A stretch of DNA of 64,000 nt from Lycorma delicatula (taxonomy: Eukaryota > Arthropoda > Insecta > Hemiptera > Fulgoridae): NCBI RefSeq assembly GCF_047948215.1, contig NC_134457.1, positions 89,352,898-89,416,897 on the forward strand, in the 5' to 3' direction. The notes under the pieces are model-generated. The model was not told where the DNA came from. It was given only the letters and a program-made list of their open reading frames with translations, and made no database searches. Made by a program: the position numbers and the translations under genes. Of the stretch, positions 22,471-34,469 are shown one piece after another (the stretch's first letter is position 1; every line of letters begins with the position of its first letter).

Positions 22471-24115
22471 AAGCACGTGATGAGGGGGAAGATACTGTCC
22501 AAATGTTGTCTGCAAGACAGTGTATTGGTTTCCTTATTGTGGGTGCTGGAGTTTGATTCACTTCTGCAGTTGAGGTTGCCCACCGGGTGTTGCATCGTGG
22601 TTTATGCTGACTATGAGCTCCTGCTGGTTGAAGAAGGTTTCACAGAGGAGAGTTGAATTCACTTGAGCTATGGGGTCATCAACATAAGATGTCGTTTAGC
22701 CTGGAGAAGACCACAATGATGCTTCTCAAAGGCTGTTTGGCTGTGAGACAGTGAGTTCACATATCGATGTCAGGCCAACGTATTAGATATGTTCAGGTTC
22801 AAAGTACCTCAGGGTGTTTCTTGATGAGAAATTTCAGTTTAAGTATGTCATGGGGAAGGCCTGTAATGCCTTCTTCAGAATTCGATGTGTGGTCAATCCT
22901 GATTAGGGTCTTAATTTTAAGACTATGAGTATCTTGTATAAGGGCGTCTATGAGGCAATTATGCTATATCTGGTACCTGATTGGGTGGATAGGCCAAAAT
23001 TTAAAAGCTGTTGGGATATTTTGTTACGGACTCAACACCTTATGTTGCTAACGGTAATGGGTGGTTACCATACAATTTCACAGGAGGTGATCTTGGTGAT
23101 TGCAGGCGTGAAACCGAGACTTGGTTGTGTCTGAGTGGCAACAGGTTATGTTGCTAAGAAGTCAGATGAATTGACTTCGGAGAAAATAAGGGAGATAGAA
23201 CAGCATGGTGTTACCGTGTGACAGGCCAGATGGAATGAGACAGAGTGTGGGCATTATACGCATGATCTTTTCCCTAACATTAATTTGGACACCTCTTGGG
23301 TACACCTGAATAAGTATGTGGTGCAATTTCTTTCAGAGCATGGTGCTTTTCGGGACAGACAATAGAAATTTGGCCTGGCGGACTCTGTTATGTGTCTCCA
23401 ATGTGGATTGTTGGATATGTTTATCATGTGATATATGAATGTATTAGGTATGACTTAATGCACACAGAGACCATTTCTTGGTTCTTGATATTATCAGATC
23501 GACACTTGATCTCCACGTTGATTGGAAAAGCCAGGTCGAATGGGTGATCGTACAAAGTTTTACTGCATATTTGGCAAAAGAAAGGGTCGCTGAAGGGGTG
23601 TGATGTTCTCTTGGACTTTCCTTCTTTGTGTTTATGTTTGGTTTTATTGTTATTTTGTTAATGTTTTTGTTTCTGTTTGGTTATAATTTTTTTGTTTTTT
23701 GTTGGTTATGTTATATTACATTATTTAATGTTAGTGTTATTACTAATGTTTTGTTAGTGTTTTTGTGTTACATTTTATGATTCATTGTGTGTCGAAATCA
23801 TTTTTACCTTTCGGGTAGGTAAAGTTCAGTTCCTTTGTTCTTAGAAAGTCATTCAGTCTCGTTTGAAACTTGGCTAAATGTGTTTTATTTGGAGTTTATT
23901 TTAGTTAGTAGTACACCAATGGGAATGTTGCTTGTGGCATTCACATCGATGGCATCCTGGCTAAGGCTTGACTGAAAGATGTCACTGCCGAGGTACTGAA
24001 GATGACCTCCAGTAAAGCCCATAAGGGCTAGGTTCAGAGGGAGTGGCGTGGCAATCAAAACTGTCACATGGAGGGTGTCCTCCCCTATTGGGTCAGGCAT
24101 TTGACTGGTTAGTTT
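22471..24115 (+). mobile_element. R1-like LINE 3' end: reverse transcriptase relic plus 3' UTR
   Basis: The RT palm is visible as LLWVLEFDSLLQLRLP followed by CIVVYADYELLLV. The catalytic YADD has become YADY. Later blocks in shifting frames are the QARWNETECGHYTHDLFPN region (about 23225-23280) and VVQFLSEHGAFRDR (about 23318-23360), as in the C-terminal part of R1-clade ORF2 proteins. From about 23590 to 24115 is a non-coding 3' UTR containing CCCATAAGGGCTAGG. Much of it recurs at 42050-42425, confirming a dispersed family. The copy is 5'-truncated and has many stops. Confidence 0.82.
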
Positions 24116-25799
24116 GACACATTACACAATTACTTTTACATATATATATATATATATAAATGTATTTAAATTATATTTTACCACCTAGTACAGAATGTTG
24201 AGATAATGAGATAAGATGTATTTTACCTTATGAAAGTACTTTCATGGTGTTTGTGTGTGTGTGTGCGTGTGCACGCGTGTTTGTTTGTGTCTTCATGTAA
24301 ACAGTTGAAGTAGGTTTTGTTTTCAAATGATGGTTAGTGAAAGATTTTGCCAAGTTTTCTGCTTTCAAACTCAAATAATGGTATACTAAAACTATACACA
24401 GGTTATTGAATAGATTAGTGGTTATACATATAATATTGCATACAACATTGAAAAAAGTAGTCACAGAAATGTATCTTTAGTAGTTCCTAAGAGAATTCTG
24501 GTAAAATAAAAAAAAAAGTCAAAAAAGCATGGGTTTTTTAGGTTTGGTTTAAATCTACTTTGTTAAATTTCCAATAATAAAACTTGATGCCAATTTGTAG
24601 ATAATTTGATAGAAAGATTGTAGAGAATTTAATTCTGAAAAATTGATGTAAAGTCAATAAAACAATAAAATTGTTAAAAATCCATTATTATACAGCCAGA
24701 CAAAAAATTCTGAAAATCTTGCTCTACTAATTCTACAATATCGTATTTAATTTTTTTATTTCTTTCAGTCCATTGTTTAGCCACTAGGATCACTAATTAG
24801 AAAATATTAGTAATGTAAGTACCGTTTGAATAAGTGCAATGGTTAACTTTTTAAACATTGTTGTGCATATTAATCAATTTAAACCTTAGTATAAAATAAA
24901 AGTATACACACTTTTATTAATGATTTTGTTTGACACATTTAATGATTTTTTGTGTTCTACGTACATAGTATTAAATACATATATACAGGATGTCCTTTAA
25001 AGGTGAGGTCAAACTCTAGAAGTGATTCTACTCAGCATACTGAAGAAAAAATTTCCAGTGGACATAGGTCTGAAAACGCATATTTTTCTTTCTATCTACC
25101 ATTATGTTTTTTAAGAAAAAAATTATTTGAAGATAATGCAATAAAATTTTGTACTTATTTTAAACTAACATTTTTTTTAATAGGAGAAAAATAACACTAT
25201 GATCAACATTTGTAGGGTTTGTATTGGTAATACTGTTATGTCAATGGAAAAATGGACTATCTACCAAGAGGAATAAATATATAAGTATAAATTCAATAAA
25301 CTTTCTGTCTTACTTGTGATTTAAAAAATAAAATTAATAATTTGAATTTTTAAGTTATATTCAGTTATGTAATTTTTTTATTTTTATTATTCTTTTTGTC
25401 TGTTTGGAACCCATGAAGAAGAAACAAATATTCTAGTTCATTTAAATCTGTTAAATGACTATGAGGTATTATGGGTACTGGCACAAGAAGCTCAAATTTG
25501 GTAGACCCAGTAGGGAAACGTTTATGGTTGTAAAAACAAAATACTTAAAAAAGTTACTTGTACATATGTTAAAATTTTGAATTTCGGTTAGATAAGGGTT
25601 CAGTTGAAACTGGGAGCTGTGGAGAGTATAGAAGCAAAAAAGTAGGAGGATATGTGCTGATTAGAGCACAGGATGAGGAGTACTTTAAAGGATAAAATTT
25701 TCGGAAATCTCTGTACTTTTATGGGAGTAACTGGTGTAATTATAGATATATGAGGGCGAGTAAAAACTTATTTAAATTTTTTGTATTATAATTTATTTA
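24116..25799. other. Intergenic, microsatellites only
   Basis: Contains a short (TA)n at about 24140-24160 and a GT-rich run at about 24248-24290 (TGTGTGTGTGTGCGTGTGC). No coding domain is seen. The 80-residue plus ORF at 24952 has no recognisable feature. Confidence 0.5.
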
Positions 25800-27430
25800 C
25801 ATAGAGGTACTTAGACCTTGTTTATACAAGGTTGTATAGTCTCTTCCCTTGTCAATTTGCTTGGTCCAATGATCCACAAGCTCACTTTTTCATTCCAAGA
25901 AGAAGGTTTTTTTGGTCATGAAGCCACTTTTTGCAATGCTTCCTGTACATCTTAAGTTTGTGGAAAATCGACGACCTTGCAAAGCATTCTTGAATGCCCA
26001 AATAGGAGAAAGTTGGAGGGTGCAAAATCTGGGCTACAGGGAGGGAGTTATTGTACCTCAAAATGCAGCTTGATGCAAAGGTGAATCAAATATAAACAGT
26101 AATTTTTTTTATAAATTTATTGATTAATAATATACATAATTCATACCTTCATCATTTCCTTACTTAGTCTCCTGCATGATCTACACACTTTTGCCAACGA
26201 TTTGGAAGTTTGAATAGTCCTTGTTCATAAAAAGTTTGAGGCTAAATCGTCAACCAATTGCACACGTCCTCCTCGATGTCTTCATTGTTTTCAAATTGTT
26301 CCCCTCCAAGTGATTCTTTCAAGGACTCAAGCACAAAATAATCACAGGGGAACAAATTTGGACTATAAGGAGGGTGGTAGAGGGTTTCCCAATGTATATT
26401 TTTCAATTTATCCCTTGTCAAAATCGCAGTGTGCGGCCTGGCGTTGCCATGGAGAAGGATGACATCTCTGCTGGGGATACTCTGTCTTTTGTTTCAGTAG
26501 GTTGTTTTTGTTGACTGGCAGCTGGCAATAGTAAGCCGCATTCACCATTCATAGACTGTGGAGAAAATCAGTGAGTAAAACTCTCCTTGAGTGAAAAAAA
26601 TCATTGCAAGAACTTTTCTGGCTGACAGACAGGTTTTTGACCTCACTGGGCAGGCCTCATCCTACCTTCACCACTCCTTACTCGCCATTTTTTAATCTGG
26701 AGTGTAATGATGGACCCATCTCATCATATGTGATGATGTGTCTCAATACATAATCCCCTTATTGCCAAAATCATTTCGGAAGTCTCACAGATCTCCATCC
26801 TGACCTGTTTTTGATTTTCGGTCAACAATCTCGAAACCCATAGAGCACTAATTTTTCAAAAGCCAAGATAATCAGTGATAATGGATTGAGCACTTCCATA
26901 GCTGATACCCACTTCTGATGCGATTTCTTCAACAGTGAACCAGCGATCATCTTTGATAAGCTCTCAAATGGCATGAATGTCAGCTGTGAGACTTGACCTT
27001 GGGTGTCGATCATGATGTTTGTTTTGTACACTTTCTCGCTCACCCTTAAATTGTTTGGCCTACATATACACCCAGTTCTGGGACTATGTAACGTTCTCAA
27101 ACTGTACCTTTAAATGAGTTAAAATTTCTGCGGGTTTAATGCCTTCATTAGTTAAAAACTTTATGCTTATATGTTGAGCAACAGATAACAGAACCTCTTG
27201 CTCAATCATGGCTATACTGATGACAGAACAGAGCAGAGGAACTGACCAAGCTAGTTTTCCCTTTCCAATACACCACACATTAGCCCCCCACACCGCCATC
27301 CAGCTCAGATGTGCTTGCTGTGTAGAATAGGAAAATTCTTAGTTTGAATGGTTTGGCAAGCCATATGTGGGTGGGTATTGTCATACAAAACTTTTTTTTT
27401 TACAGTTTACATAAATAAACTGAAAGGCAA
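25800..27430 (-). mobile_element. Mariner element A, split by a second mariner
   Basis: The C-terminal part is at 25800-26075 on the minus strand. It reads KLHFEV, PPCSPDFAPSNFLLFGH (usually PPYSPDLAPSDxxLFG) and then WKSELVDHWTKQIDKG. The piece that should precede it, LYDNTHPHMACQTIQT (usually LHDNARPHxAxxT), lies on the far side at about 27340-27400. The 1.2 kb between them is a different mariner (26085-27300). The expected order HDNARPH then PPYSPDLAPSD is kept across the gap, which shows nesting. N-terminal parts further right are not recognisable. Confidence 0.78.
26085..27300 (-). pseudogene. Mariner element B transposase (DD34D type), near full length but broken
   Basis: A start near 27209 gives MIEQEVLLSVAQHISIKFL, then NEGIKPAEILTHLKVQF, the typical mariner N-terminal helix-turn-helix. 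There follow NKHHDRHPRSSLTADIHAI, VEEIASEVGISYGSAQSII (second HTH), VSRLLTENQKQVRMEI and YDEMGPSLHSRLKNGE (usually DETWVHHYTPExK). VNAAYYCQL comes next, and a C-terminus with NRWQKCV near 26185. All parts of a roughly 345-residue mariner transposase are present, but several frameshifts and stops make it inactive. It interrupts element A, so it is the younger insertion. Confidence 0.87.
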
Positions 27431-30400
27431 ATAACGCCAAATTTTGCACACATGATTGCAGTTGTATCAACTCTATGCAGCCATGTGTAGAAGGCAGTAG
27501 ACAACCATGAAGGAGTATTATGGTGAAAGTGTAGAAAACTGATAAGTTATTGTAAATGAACAGTTTTCCATTTAAATTATAGACAAACTTATGTATGATG
27601 AAACATATGTGTTTAAATTATGTTGAAGAAAACAATGAAAAAGACTTTATTTTGAAAAAAAATTACATCTCTTGAAATAAAATCTGATTTCAAATAAAAA
27701 TCTTATAATAGAAACTGTTGTAGTATGACAATATTCCTGTTTCAATACAGGAAAATTTTAGAAAGAGGTTTGACCGCTATTCATTGCCTCTATTAGAAAA
27801 AAAAGCATTTTTTATTAGGTTTTAAACAATTATTGCTATTATAAGTTTTTATTTGCAGACCTAAGAATGAAAACAGATTTTACCATTACTGACAGAAAGT
27901 TTTTACCCTCATAAAGCAGAATGTATTAAGAAATATAAGGAATTATTTATATATCAGTAGTTATACAAAATATTTTATTTATTTATTACTAATTGTACCT
28001 GTTAACAACATGACTGTTATGCCAATTTTTCAAGCTTTTTTTTATTCATCATGACATCCCAATTGGAGTTTCACATGTTATCATCAGGCCATGAAATTTC
28101 TAATGGTAGCTTGCGTATAGTTGATTTGTAGAACATGGAGACTATGGCATCTCATTTTGTGTGATTCTCTAAATACACATGTTTGCCTCATTCTAACTTA
28201 GAAATTGATATATTTAAGTGCCCATTATATTAACTTTTAATGGAGTTAATAATTTTTAGAAACTATATATCAGGTTTTAATGCTTAAATTTGAATTTTAT
28301 TTACTAATAAAAAGCCAAAAATTGCTATATTTCTTGTTATAAACAATGTTCATCCAAATCTGGAAGGAAGTATGCTCAATGAGTGTAATTATATAGTAAC
28401 TTCAAAAGTTGAAAAAGAAGTTAAATGGCACAGGATATAAAAAACAATGTAGCACTGAATTATTTTGTATTACGACAGATAGTTGTTGTTATTATTAATT
28501 AAATTGGCGTTACTAACAGTCTTATTAAATTGGAAAACCATGCCCAAAAACAAGAATTTCCAACGATATAATAGTGTGTACCTACAAGAATGGAGATGAT
28601 TTAGAAAATTATCCAATATTGGGTAAAATTATGGTACTGTTCCACCCATATGGAACAGAAAACCTGGCACTTCCTGAAAACCTAAAAACATGTTTACATC
28701 GCATGCATTTAAGGAACATTTAGCAGTTTCAGCGAAAAATAAATTAAAGAAAGATTATGACTTAGTGATAATCTCGATTGGTATGACCTAGCTGACTTAA
28801 ATCACTGAATGTCTGTATTATGAAGCCTTTCAAAAAAATAATATGAAAATTGGTTACATTCAGCAAACCATCCTCTCTAATTGCTTCAGGAAAAAAGCAA
28901 GCTCTTCAACAATAGAAAATGTGTTTCTATCTACCGCCTTGAATAAAATCTTAATTGAAATAATATCTCATTCCTCTAAAAAATAAAGCATTACAAATGC
29001 CATGAATGGAACAGGTATCTAATAAGGATAATGATGATGTTGACATTACTTCAAGGGACAGTGGTGATAGTGAATGTATCTGATTAATATTTATTCAGTT
29101 TAAATTGCTGATAGTGAGTTACTCTTTGAATTGTGATTATTTAAATTTTATTTTTATTAGTAATTAACTTATAAAATTATCTATTTTTTTTATACAGTCC
29201 TTTGAAGTAATTATTTTTTTTTTTGTAAAAGATCCTTTCTAAATAAATCTTATTATTCACAAAAACCTTTTGAAAATTTATGTTGTGGCTTAGATTTGAG
29301 CAAATATAGTATCTATATTTCTAAAAAAAATTATTCAATATCTAATATTACAATTATTTATATGAATTATTTTTTATTTAAATTAAATTGAGATTTATGT
29401 AGAAGGAATATGGTCAGTGTAGATTATTAATGCTGCTCATTAAGTCATGTTTTGTCAGTATCTATCCATCCCATAACTTTTGTTGTGGCTACCCAATAAA
29501 AATGATACATAATTTAACAAGATGAAGAAAATCAAAAGTATACTATTAATAAAACGTTTGTTTTTATCAGATATGTGTGTAAGCCAATTTATCAATTCAA
29601 GTCATATTACATTATCTGAAAGTCATTTAAATACGTTGTAGTTAGTAAAAACAACCTTAGTTTAATTTGATTATTAAATTAATATTGTAGGATGATACTG
29701 TTTTACAATAGTGAAATTCTCATTATAGTTAAGCATTTTGATGTATCTGGTTTCAGGTAAATTATTATTATACTGCCTATATTGTTAATTGAATAAAAAC
29801 AGCCTTAGTTAAACAATTATATAGAGAATTATATTAATTCATTTTCAGAAGAAATTATACATTTTTGTTGAATAGAAATTACTACCAAATAATTTTTAGA
29901 AAAAAATTGATTTGACCTTAAATTTTATTCGTTACTAATAATGCGATTTTTTTTACTGCAACACAAATTTTATTAGTATTATTCATCAATTAAATTTATA
30001 CAAGGTATTTCAGCTTTTTTTTAGTAGTTCTTCATATTTTTAAAATGAATAACTTCAATATTTCTCCGTACGAAAGATAAAAATTTGTGACACGCTGTTT
30101 ACAATTATTGACGTTGATAGTTAAACAGTAAACCGCTAGATGGTAGCAGAAGAATTGCTTTTAAAGCAATTTATGCAGAGAAAGGGAATCGTTCTCTTAA
30201 CCCCAGGAAGGAGAATGCGTACAGCTGACAGCTTAAATTTTGTTTTAGTCAGTCTGCTTGCTGTAGGGCGTGTGTACGTTGCGGCAGGAGAGATTGTGCG
30301 TAACTGCAGACTACGTAGTTATCGTTTTTTCGTTGACTGATAGCGGCAATAAATTCACCACAGGTTAATTATTTTAGATAAGATCACATTAATCGGGAAT

Positions 30401-31978
30401 TTATTGCTTATTTCCGTTACAATTAACGTAATTAAAACGTTCAGATTGTTTATAAATAATTTAATTGTATTGTTATTTTTTATTTCGTGCTTCAATACAT
30501 TCAGCTCCCGTTCTTAATCTAAATGGAATAGTCTTGATTAGTGTTCTAATACGAATACAGTAATTTTATAATATGTTCGTGTTTAAAAAGTGCTAATATT
30601 TAATTTATTTTATGTATTTACCTGGGACATTTTATCAAGGTAAGATTTATATGTTAGATATGTTGCCTGTAATATTAAATAATTTCTGTTAATAAAACCA
30701 ATATGATAATAGAAATATGTAATTATACAGTAAATCTAATAAAACTCATAAGCATAGTATTCCGTTAGAAAATGCTATTAACTGTTTATGTTATTCTAGT
30801 AACGTAACTCTGTATCAGTTTGTAACTTTTTAGGTTAATTACAGAAAAACGCTTTTGGGTAATTATTTTCGCTTAATTTGTAAACAAATTGTTTATTTAT
30901 ATAATACGTGAGTTTTTTTAATAAAGCATTATGTAAATATTAAAAATTTTACAGTATCGCATTAGTCATTTGTTAATTGCATTTAGAGTAAAAGTGTTTA
31001 ATTTAAAAATATCACTACTTTATTTTGATAGTTATTTGTACTGCTCTGAATTTTACGTCATATATTTCTCTGTTTGTTATACCAATGTATAATTTAATTT
31101 AAATTTATATATTTTTTATTTATAGAAACAAACAAAAAAATCAGCATACCGTTATATAAAATATATAATTGTTAACAAAAAACTATAAACCAATTTCTGT
31201 CCGGATCAAACTTGACAAAGAGTATACAAATAATTTTTGCATGCATAATAAAGCAGTTACTGATGGGGCTGCCGTCGCAGTTCCGTTTAGTCGGGAATGC
31301 TGAACACCTGGACCTCCCAAAATCAAATAAAATAAATATTAGTTGAGCTCAGGAATATACATTGTTTTTTTTCATTTTTAGTTTTCTGTGAAAACTTTGT
31401 TAGTAAACACTTTTTCATATCAAAAAGGATATTATTATTATTGATTATTTACGCTATTAGTCTTTCTTACATTTGTGAAGCATATAGAGGTTCTAGGTAT
31501 AAGAGACATCAGCTAGCGTTGCTTTCCTTGAGAGTAATTATGTTTATTATACATCCTGAACCTTAGAGAACAAAGTTGGCACTTGTAGGACTGAATATTT
31601 TCTGCATTTCGAAAAGCGTGTAGTGTTGGTGGCAACAGTATATATGTTTGACGTATGAAGAAAGCGATTGGAAGCAGTTAATACCTTACTTTCCCTAACA
31701 AGCCCGATACAAATATTTTATTAAACTGTATTTTGTTATTTTTGAAAATGGCTATGATGTTTTTGGGAGTAACCATGATTCGTGATTAATGTGCTTGAAT
31801 AATATTCATTAACGCTTCAAAAAATGATTAATTTTTTATTTATTTAGTACCTTCACATATTTGATTACTTGCTTTATTATTTTATATTCTACTCTTCTTA
31901 TGTATTATTATGGACTTAAAAAATAATTCTGTTTTGTATAGTGAGTGGTCTAAAAAAGCCACTGTGCGGTTTGATACA
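27431..31978. other. Long intergenic stretch, nothing firmly recognised
   Basis: About 4.5 kb, AT-rich. A patch at 28520-29080 has fragmentary frames (for example NKDNDDVDITSRDSGDSE near 29030), perhaps an old transposase C-terminus that I could not name. A less AT-rich patch at 30080-30360 ends in CCACAG|GTTAAT, a possible donor site, and could be an untranslated first exon. The 66-residue ORF there has no known domain. Confidence 0.45.
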
Positions 31979-32060
31979 TTTTCGGAATTTCACAGCCAAC
32001 GTTTTAAGGTTAATTAGACGAGATTAGCAAGCGTTAGGTTATGTTTTTTTTTTTTTTTTG

Positions 32061-32377
32061 AGCCATCGGGTTGGTCTAGTGGTTAACGGGTCTTCCCAAA
32101 TCAGCTGATTTGGAAAGTCGAGAGTTACAGCGTTCAAGTCCTAGTAAAGCCAGTTATTTTTACACGGATTTGAATACTAGATCGTGGATACCGGTGTTCT
32201 TTGGTGGTTGGGTTTCAATTAACCACACATCTCAGGAATGGTCGAACTGAGAATGTACAAGACTACACTTCATTTACACTCATACATATCATCTCATTCA
32301 TCCTCTGAAGAATTATCCAAACGGTAGTTACCGGAGGCTAAACAGGAAAAAGAGAGAGATAAAATAAAAATAAAAAA
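32061..32377 (+). mobile_element. SINE family 1, array copy 1
   Basis: Begins AGCCATCGGGTTGGTCTAGT (A-box TGGTCTAGTGG) just after a poly-T run. It carries the B-box-like GCGTTCAAGTCC and the family body GATCGTGGATACCGGTGTTC, and has an extended A-rich tail (AGAGAGATAAAATAAAAATA). It is followed directly by TTCTCTGACTTTA. Confidence 0.88.
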
Positions 32378-32389
32378 TTCTCTGACTTT

Positions 32390-32677
32390 ACCCACCGGGT
32401 TGGTCTAGTAGTGAACCCGTCTTCCCAAATCAGCTGATTTGGAAGTCAAATCAAGTCCTAGTAAAGCCAGCTATTTTTACACGCACTTGAATACTAGATC
32501 GTGGATACCGGTGTTCTTTGGTGGTTGGGTTTCAATTAACCACACATCTCAGGTATGGTCGAACTGAGAATGTACAAGACTACACTTCATTCACACTCAT
32601 ACATATCATCCTCATTAATCCTCTAAAGTATTATCTAAACGGTAGTTACCGGAGGCTAAACAGGAAAAAGAAAGAAG
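32390..32677 (+). mobile_element. SINE family 1, array copy 2
   Basis: Begins ACCCACCGGGTTGGTCTAGT and ends CAGGAAAAAGAAAG. A short internal deletion removes most of the GAGAGTTCCAGCGTT part ahead of the B-box. It is followed by TTCTCTGACTTAA. Confidence 0.88.
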
Positions 32678-32690
32678 TTCTCTGACTTAA

Positions 32691-32847
32691 GCCGGCCTCC
32701 GTGGTGCGAGTGGTAGCGTTTCGGCCTTTCATCTGGAGGTCCCGGGTTCGAAACCCCGTCAGGCATGGGATTTTCACACGCTACGAATCATTCATCTCAT
32801 CCTCTGAAGCAATACCTAACGGTCGTCTCGGAGTTTAAAAAAAAAAC
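32691..32847 (+). mobile_element. SINE family 2, array copy 3
   Basis: Begins GCCGGCCTCCGTGGTGCGAG with A-box-like TGGTGCGAGTGG, and has a near-consensus B-box GGTTCGAAACCCC. The body contains CATCCTCTGAAGCAATACCT, and the tail is GTTTAAAAAAAAAA. It is the best-preserved family 2 copy in the window. It is followed by TTCTCCGACGTAA. Confidence 0.88.
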
Positions 32848-32864
32848 TGTATTTCTCCGACGTA

Positions 32865-33150
32865 ACCCACCGAGTTGGTCTAGTGGTGAACGCCTTTTCG
32901 CAATTCAGCTGATTTCGAAGTCGAGAGTTCCAACGTTCAAATCCTAGTAAAGGCAGTTACACGGGTATGAATACTAGATCGTGGATACAGGTGTTCTTTG
33001 GTGGTTGGGTTTCAGTTAACCACACATCTCAGAAATGTCGACCCGAGACTTACCAAGACAACACTTCACTTACACTCATACATATCATCCTCATTCATCC
33101 TTTGAAGTAATATCTGACGATGCTTCTGGAGACTAAACAAAAAAAGAAAA
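32865..33150 (+). mobile_element. SINE family 1, array copy 4
   Basis: Begins ACCCACCGAGTTGGTCTAGT, keeps GTTCAAATCCTAGTAAA and ATACTAGATCGTGGATAC, and ends in AAACAAAAAAAGAAAA. It is more diverged from array copies 1 and 2. It is followed by TTCTCCGACTTAA. Confidence 0.87.
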
Positions 33151-33399
33151 CGTTCTCCGACTTAATCTTACTTAATTATATGTTATTTTATATTGATTAA
33201 AATGAGATTTTTGATTATATTTGGCTGTGAAATTCCGAAAAAGTACCCGCGATTTTATTTTTAACCAATTTCTGTGTTTATTATTTATTTAGTTTTTAAA
33301 TAAAGTATTAAGATTGGAAATTTTGTTAAATATGGGAAGTTACATCTGATTTATTTTTTCGAGAGGTTTATCGTTTTAAAGAAATTTTCTCTATCTTTT

Positions 33400-34330
33400 A
33401 TATATGTTCCGGTTTCAGTACCCAAATTTCACCTCAAATGTTTTCTTTAAACCGACGAAGGATTCGAGGTTTATTATTATGTATATTTTTTATATTCCAT
33501 AAGAAATAATCGGAAGCCACGGCGTCAGAAAATTAAGATGGCCAGTTCAGAAATGAACCGTACGAAATTATTGGCTCACCAAAAATTTGTCTAAGCAAAT
33601 CCACTTTATGGTCCGACTAGGACCATAAAGTATGTAGCTCCCATCTTGCTGAAACCATATAGAAGGTTTGCTATACAACGAGACGTAACAAATTGCCAAT
33701 CGCTGTTAGATATCTTTCATAAATAACTGTCCCGGATCGCTTGTTATCGATTTAAAAAAAAAAACAAAACGGACCAATTATTTTTTCCGCACGAGAAATT
33801 ACATTTAACAGTAGTGTTGGTTAATTGACTTATACAGTTTTCAGTTCTCTACAGTCGATAATTTCTTTGTTTTTTCCATTTAGGTGGAGATCGGCTTCGT
33901 CAGACATAATATTTTGAATAAATCTATTTTATTTTTGAGCCAATTCTTGTGTCAGGTTTCTTAATTTATTAGCCGCTGATGATAATCTAAAGATTATAAT
34001 TCTTTAACTAACTTAACAAGGAGAAACTTTTAAATTTTTTTTAAAAATCCGCTGGAAGGTTGTCCGTGTCATCCTCAACACCGTAGATCGATTAAGTGTT
34101 GATAATTTTGAATCTTCTTCAGTATTTGTTCTAACCTGTTATCTTTTTCACTACTAGTCGAATATGATTTTTCATTGCGGGATAAGTTTATGATAGCTGT
34201 ATGTATGTTCAAAGCACCACATTAACTTACCGATCATGGCTTTTGATGGTGGATTCGTTGGATTAAATTGGCACTGGTATGCTCTTTGAGTTAAAATATT
34301 TGATTTTGAAATTAAAATTCCGATACTTTA
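33400..34330 (-). pseudogene. Tc1/mariner-superfamily transposase, degenerate
   Basis: On the minus strand, NIMSDEADLHLNGKNKE (about 33870-33915) is the SDEAHFHLNG block. It is followed by KIIGPFCFF, then SIWFQQDGS near 33650 (the QQDGA block with the second catalytic D), TGHLNFLTP and a decayed WGYLK region near 33480. N-terminal similarity up to about 34330 is faint. Stops are frequent. A perfect 12-bp hairpin interrupts it at 33603-33631. Confidence 0.75.
33603..33631. repeat. Perfect 12-bp-arm hairpin
   Basis: ACTTTATGGTCC, loop GACTA, then GGACCATAAAGT. It lies within a decayed transposase just after the QQDG block and disturbs its frame. Confidence 0.8.
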
Positions 34331-34469
34331 ATTAACTGTTCTTTTTTGAACTTCTCCGTCATAAATCTAGAATCTCAGCTTCAATTCTATTAAACCAAAA
34401 TTATTGTCGACAAAAGCTATTAAGTTTTCTAATTCTACTCTGACTTTTGGACCGGTTTTATATGAACAA

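Larger units (their letters stand above)
31979..33241. repeat. 21-bp inverted repeat bracketing a SINE array
   Basis: TTTTCGGAATTTCACAGCCAA at 31979-31999 has its exact complement at 33221-33241. The similarity does not obviously continue into the interior. The space between holds four SINEs in one orientation. It may be a fold-back-like element or older TIRs that were later filled by SINE insertions. Confidence 0.7.

Noticed and set aside
22323..22656. Overlapping ORFs of 90 (minus) and 100 (plus) residues
   Set aside because: The plus ORF is partly the R1-like RT palm preceded by unrelated sequence, and the minus one is its shadow. Neither is an independent gene.
30140..30340. 66-residue plus ORF in a GC-richer patch
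   Set aside because: No known domain and no splice partner with coding similarity. At most it could be an untranslated exon.
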